In this document: positions 28,764 to 32,027 of the stretch, in pieces
How the letters are laid out: each line of letters opens with the position of its first letter
Numbering within the stretch: position 1 is the stretch's first letter
Origin: Chara braunii
Lineage: Eukaryota; Streptophyta; Charophyceae; Charales; Characeae
DNA: 32,027 nucleotides
NCBI GenBank assembly: GCA_003427395.1
Contig: BFEA01000469.1
Location: 1,054,473 to 1,086,499 of the forward strand
Direction of reading: 5' to 3'
The notes under the pieces: generated by a model
What the model was told of the DNA's origin: nothing
The model's input: the letters and a program-made list of their open reading frames with translations, nothing else
Databases searched by the model: none
Translations under genes and position numbers: made by a program

Positions 28764-30439
28764 GGAGATTGATTGCCACCGTTTTACGCCCGTTGCCTTA
28801 AATTCAGCGATGGATTTTTTGCTCCCTTGCATATTCGACCTGCCTGGGTGCGCCGGCTGAAGTTTCCCTATCCCTGTCCAGCTACCCTCGAGGTGGTTGT
28901 GTTCGTGACGGCAGTGACGCCTTTCCTTACCCCTCCGCTCGGAGCATTTCTTTCACATAGGTGGTCCCACCCTGGGTGAATCGATTCTTCCATCACAGCA
29001 GTAGACGGAATCCTAGAAATGTGCAGTAGTATTTTGCGACTACTGCTCTGCGTCGTTCTTCCACACAAAAAAGAAACGACTGTGTGTGTGTCGATTGGCA
29101 TTTATGATTTGCTGGAGTGTACAACAAACCATACTTACAAGCACACGTCGTGCGGGCAACTGTGCAAATACTACGGAGTGCGAGCGCACTGGAACTTGTC
29201 CCCCGCTGGGGAAATATGCACCCAGAAAAATAGATGAAGGTCGAAGGCTTGGATCGGTGGCCACCAGGGGCATGGTCCCACTAGCAAGGGGATAGGATAG
29301 AAAAGAGTTTGTGTGGCAGTCGAGTGACCCAAATCCTGCCGTGCAGTACTCGTGAGTGATCCCACGGTCAGTAACTTACATGCATTACCCAAGAAAGGAA
29401 GGAGATGTTTGTTCCCCTCCTCCTCCTCTCCTTGACACTGGGCATGCCGGTGCAAAAGAAGCTTTCCGCCACAATATTTTCAATCCGTTGGGAGTATGGC
29501 CAACCCCAAAAGACAGTCGGGTCGGCCATAGGCTCACTGGATAGAAGATTTTCAGTATTTTGCTTGTTGTTGTGCAGTTATCTCATGGGGTGGAGCCCTC
29601 CTTCAATCACGGAGTATATATATATATATGGAGGGCGTCATGATCACTGCTGACAGAAGTCGAGTTTATTCCAGAAAAATATATGTGGCAGTTATTTTGT
29701 TCACTGTCGTTTGTTTGAACCACCGCCTTTATGATCTGATGACTGGGAAGCACTCTGCCATGATTTCCGGTAGGAGGTATCTGTTTCTTCTCTTTTTTTT
29801 GGCCTTTCTCCTGTTTTCTCTGCCCAGAAATTCGTAATGAACCTATCAGGCCGCTCCCACTCAGTGTCACACTGGATTGGCCACACTCCTATCCCACTGC
29901 TAATGGGACCATGCCCCTGCATCCGCTTCAAAAATTTCTTGTGGTCCAGTGTGGGATGAAAAAAAAAAGAAGAAAAAAAGAGAGGAAAAAAAAAAAAAAG
30001 AGAAGGGGCAAAAAAGGAGAGATCAATGGAAGGGCGGTTCGCTGCCCATGCACTCATGGAGTCTGCGGGATGCGGCACAGATGGGGGATGACTGCTGCAT
30101 ATGCCTGGACCACCACCTGTGCCCCCGGGTCGAGCCCTTGACATTAGAGTTAGGGTAGTGTCTGCACAAAGATGTTTGGATTAGTCCGGCAAGCGTTGGC
30201 GCAGATCACGACTTGCGATGTGAGCATCAGCCATAGGTTCCGGTATCATGGCGCCATCTTGGGGTGAATCCCCCTGGGTCCCCGCAACCCATCTGACCGC
30301 TCAATGGATGAGTACTACGGGCACCTCCTGAGGCCTGGCCACCACCCTCTACTACACCCAGGACCGAAGCCACCGGTGGGCCAAGACTCAAGAGTCAAGA
30401 TTGATGTCCCGCCGACCTATTTGGCAACTTTTTTTTTCA
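28764..30439. other. No recognisable gene
   Basis: Frames of up to 147 residues lack motifs. A (TA)n patch lies near 29613-29630 and an A/G-rich patch at 29958-30002. Confidence 0.4.
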
Positions 30440-30476
30440 GTTCCAATTGGGCTTTTTTCTGATGCCCAGTTGGAAC
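30440..30476. repeat. 13-bp stem hairpin
   Basis: GTTCCAATTGGGC (30440-30452) and GCCCAGTTGGAAC (30464-30476) form a stem with one T-G position and an 11-base loop. It follows a T run and has A-rich sequence after it. It is unlikely to be a terminator in a plant nucleus. Confidence 0.6.
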
Positions 30477-30837
30477 AAAACAAAATAAAATTGTACAACT
30501 GTACTTGAACAGCATCTGTTCTGTGTGGGTTGGGTACCCTCTTTTGTATCTGTAGAACAGTAGAATTGTGTAAATAATTTAATTTAAAATAAATACATTA
30601 AAAATAAAGTAAAATAAAATAAACCTCGCTGCTGGGAAGGTGCCGTGCCGCATGCCGCCCGCATTGTGCACCTGTCGGTACAAATGCAAGATTTACACAA
30701 TACCCAACGCTTCTCCCCATTATGGTTGAGACGGGGATCCCAGTGGGCAGCAATGTTTGTAATCGTTCAGGGTCTTAGAGACGATGCAGAGTAGTTTCTA
30801 GGTCCGTACGTCTGGGTCCAAAGGCCGTCCTCAGTGC

Positions 30838-30906
30838 AAAGCACGGATTCGAACCGGCAACCTCAGCCTCAAGAGCCAAGTATCATAACCACTACAGCCA
30901 GGACAC
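30838..30906 (-). mobile_element. tRNA-like SINE head, Leu/Ser-like
   Basis: The minus strand reads TGGCTGTAGTGGTTATGA, then a perfect B box GGTTCGAATCC (30845-30855). The T-arm pairs only partly, so a working tRNA is unlikely. Confidence 0.5.
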
Positions 30907-30971
30907 GGTGCACATTTGAATGTGTAGCGATTGCATTAGAGTACGAACTTGCAAAGCAAAAAGTTCTTTGA

Positions 30972-30998
30972 TAAAAAACCTTTGTTAAAAAACCTTTG
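30972..30998. repeat. Tandem duplication aaaaaacctttgtt
   Basis: Two adjoining copies of about 14 bases. A related larger direct repeat (tgtttg.gatcgttcaggg ... agagacg) occurs at about 30752-30790 and 31026-31062. Confidence 0.6.
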
Positions 30999-31349
30999 TT
31001 ACATCGTAACCTGTTTGCGGTTGTTGTTTGTGATCGTTCAGGGGATCAGAGACGCATGCGAAGTTTTGTTTATGGTGTTTGGTGGATATGTATCAACAAT
31101 GGGCAAAGAATGTTTTCAAAACCGTTGTCGCGAAGAGAGAGAGAAAGGGGGGGGGGGTGTCAGGCTCTTGGCAGAGACAACCCTAAATGTGGTACATTTC
31201 TATCTAGCTGGAGCGTGGAGAAAATTTCCCACAAGGATTGAAGACAAAGAATAAAGTAAGTAAAGCCGTCTGCACTAGTCTCGCGTGCGATCTCAAGTGT
31301 TTCTCTCCCCCTACTCTTCATCTGAGTCATCAGACCCATCATCTTAATG

Positions 31350-31470
31350 ATTTGTTGTGTCTTTGCTTCGGTGCTTCAATCTGTTCCTCAAAATGTCGGT
31401 CAGTATATCNATTTGTTGTGTCTTTGCTTCGGTGCTTCAATCTGTTCCTCAAAATGTCGGTCAGTATATC
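31350..31470. other. Exact 60-bp duplication around a single N (assembly joint)
   Basis: Bases 31350-31409 and 31411-31470 are identical and separated by one N at 31410, the same pattern as at 14267. ORFs spanning it are artefacts. Confidence 0.85.
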
Positions 31471-31665
31471 CTTGGAAAAATATGTGGTTGCCCATCCTTT
31501 TTTTTTGTCGGCCAATTTTGCATCTGCGTGCCTGCTAAACATGCATGGTCTTACAGTTGCATAATTTGTTTGTTCGTCTTAAAGTTTGCTTGGATTCCAT
31601 CGGTTAGCCAAACGCCGTCCTTTAGTACACCCTTGGAAAATATATGTGGCTGTCTAACATTTGGC

Positions 31666-32027
31666 TATAGACCCTGGGAAGGTACATGCTATTGACCCTT
31701 GGAAGGTACATGCTATTGCCCCCTTGGAAGGTACATGCTATAGACCCTTGGAAGGTACATTCTATTGACCCCTTGGAAGGTATGTGCTATAGACCCTTGG
31801 AAGGTATATGCGATTGACCCCCCCCAAGGTACATCCTATAGACCCTTGGAAGGTACATGCTATTGACCCCTTGGAAGGTACATGCTATTGACCCCTTGGA
31901 AGGTACATGCTATTGAACCCTTGGAAGATACAATGCTATAGACCCTTGGAAGGTAGATGCTATTGACCTCTTGGAAGGTACATGCTGCCATAGACCCTTT
32001 GAAGGTAGATGCTATTGACCCCTTGGA
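31666..32027. repeat. 24/25-bp minisatellite running off the window end
   Basis: At least 14 units of ccttggaaggtacatgctat plus a short end are present. Two end types alternate irregularly: tagac (24-bp units) and tgacc (25-bp units). More diverged single units lie outside the array at about 31470-31496 and 31629-31655, suggesting the array decays at its left edge. It continues beyond the window. Confidence 0.93.

Larger units (their letters stand above)
30477..31349. other. AT-rich then mixed sequence, no recognisable gene
   Basis: 30560-30625 is an A/T-rich patch of aaat-type words. Apart from the SINE-like head and short duplications listed separately, I see no gene. Confidence 0.4.

Noticed and set aside
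31666-32027. CRISPR-like array
   Set aside because: Units adjoin without unique spacers, and the genome is eukaryotic.

Overview
The window looks like nuclear DNA of a streptophyte (green plant lineage) with a large, repeat-rich genome. The base is a long ORF with plant-type WRC zinc fingers, an LTR retrotransposon whose primer-binding site matches plant initiator tRNA-Met, plant-type CCCTAAA telomere motifs and a U6 snRNA-like segment. Very long homopolymers, dinucleotide tracts and many dispersed tRNA-like repeats fit a charophyte alga such as Chara. The species is inference and is not shown by the sequence.

Layout. Positions 1-7200 hold no recognisable gene: there are tRNA-like SINE fragments, a 115-bp tandem array (about 1074-1538), a 197-bp-period repeat (3974-4282), an array of about 50-54 bp (5769-6202), a poly(A) tract and a copy of a dispersed repeat called R1 here. 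Positions 7251-10448 hold the one convincing gene, about 1065 residues, with an N-terminal HARE-HTH-like winged helix, two WRC-type C3H fingers and a basic, repetitive tail. It is probably a nuclear DNA- or chromatin-binding protein. Positions 10449-12967 are non-coding as far as I can tell and include a run of 48 G.

Positions 13015-22726 are one minus-strand Ty3/gypsy LTR retrotransposon, with 5' LTR, tRNA-iMet primer site, gag, protease, reverse transcriptase/RNase H, integrase, polypurine tract and 3' LTR all in the expected order. It is dead. It has frameshifts in gag and pol, a degenerate zinc knuckle, an altered protease motif, a nonsense codon at the RNase H-integrase junction, a 104-bp poly(A)-ended insertion in reverse transcriptase, and a 925-N gap over the integrase core.

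Positions 22727-32027 are again repeat-dominated: a second full R1 copy, telomere-like motifs, long CT and GA tracts, a segment with interleaved inverted repeats, a U6-like element, a dispersed 16-bp motif family, a pure poly(A) insertion between perfect direct repeats, a tRNA-like SINE and a 24/25-bp minisatellite that runs off the window end. Two single-N positions (14267 and 31410) sit between exact duplications and look like unmerged contig overlaps.

The strongest biological candidate for something little described is the HARE-HTH plus double-WRC protein. The U6-like element and the poly(A)-only insertion come next, as traces of RNA-mediated insertion.
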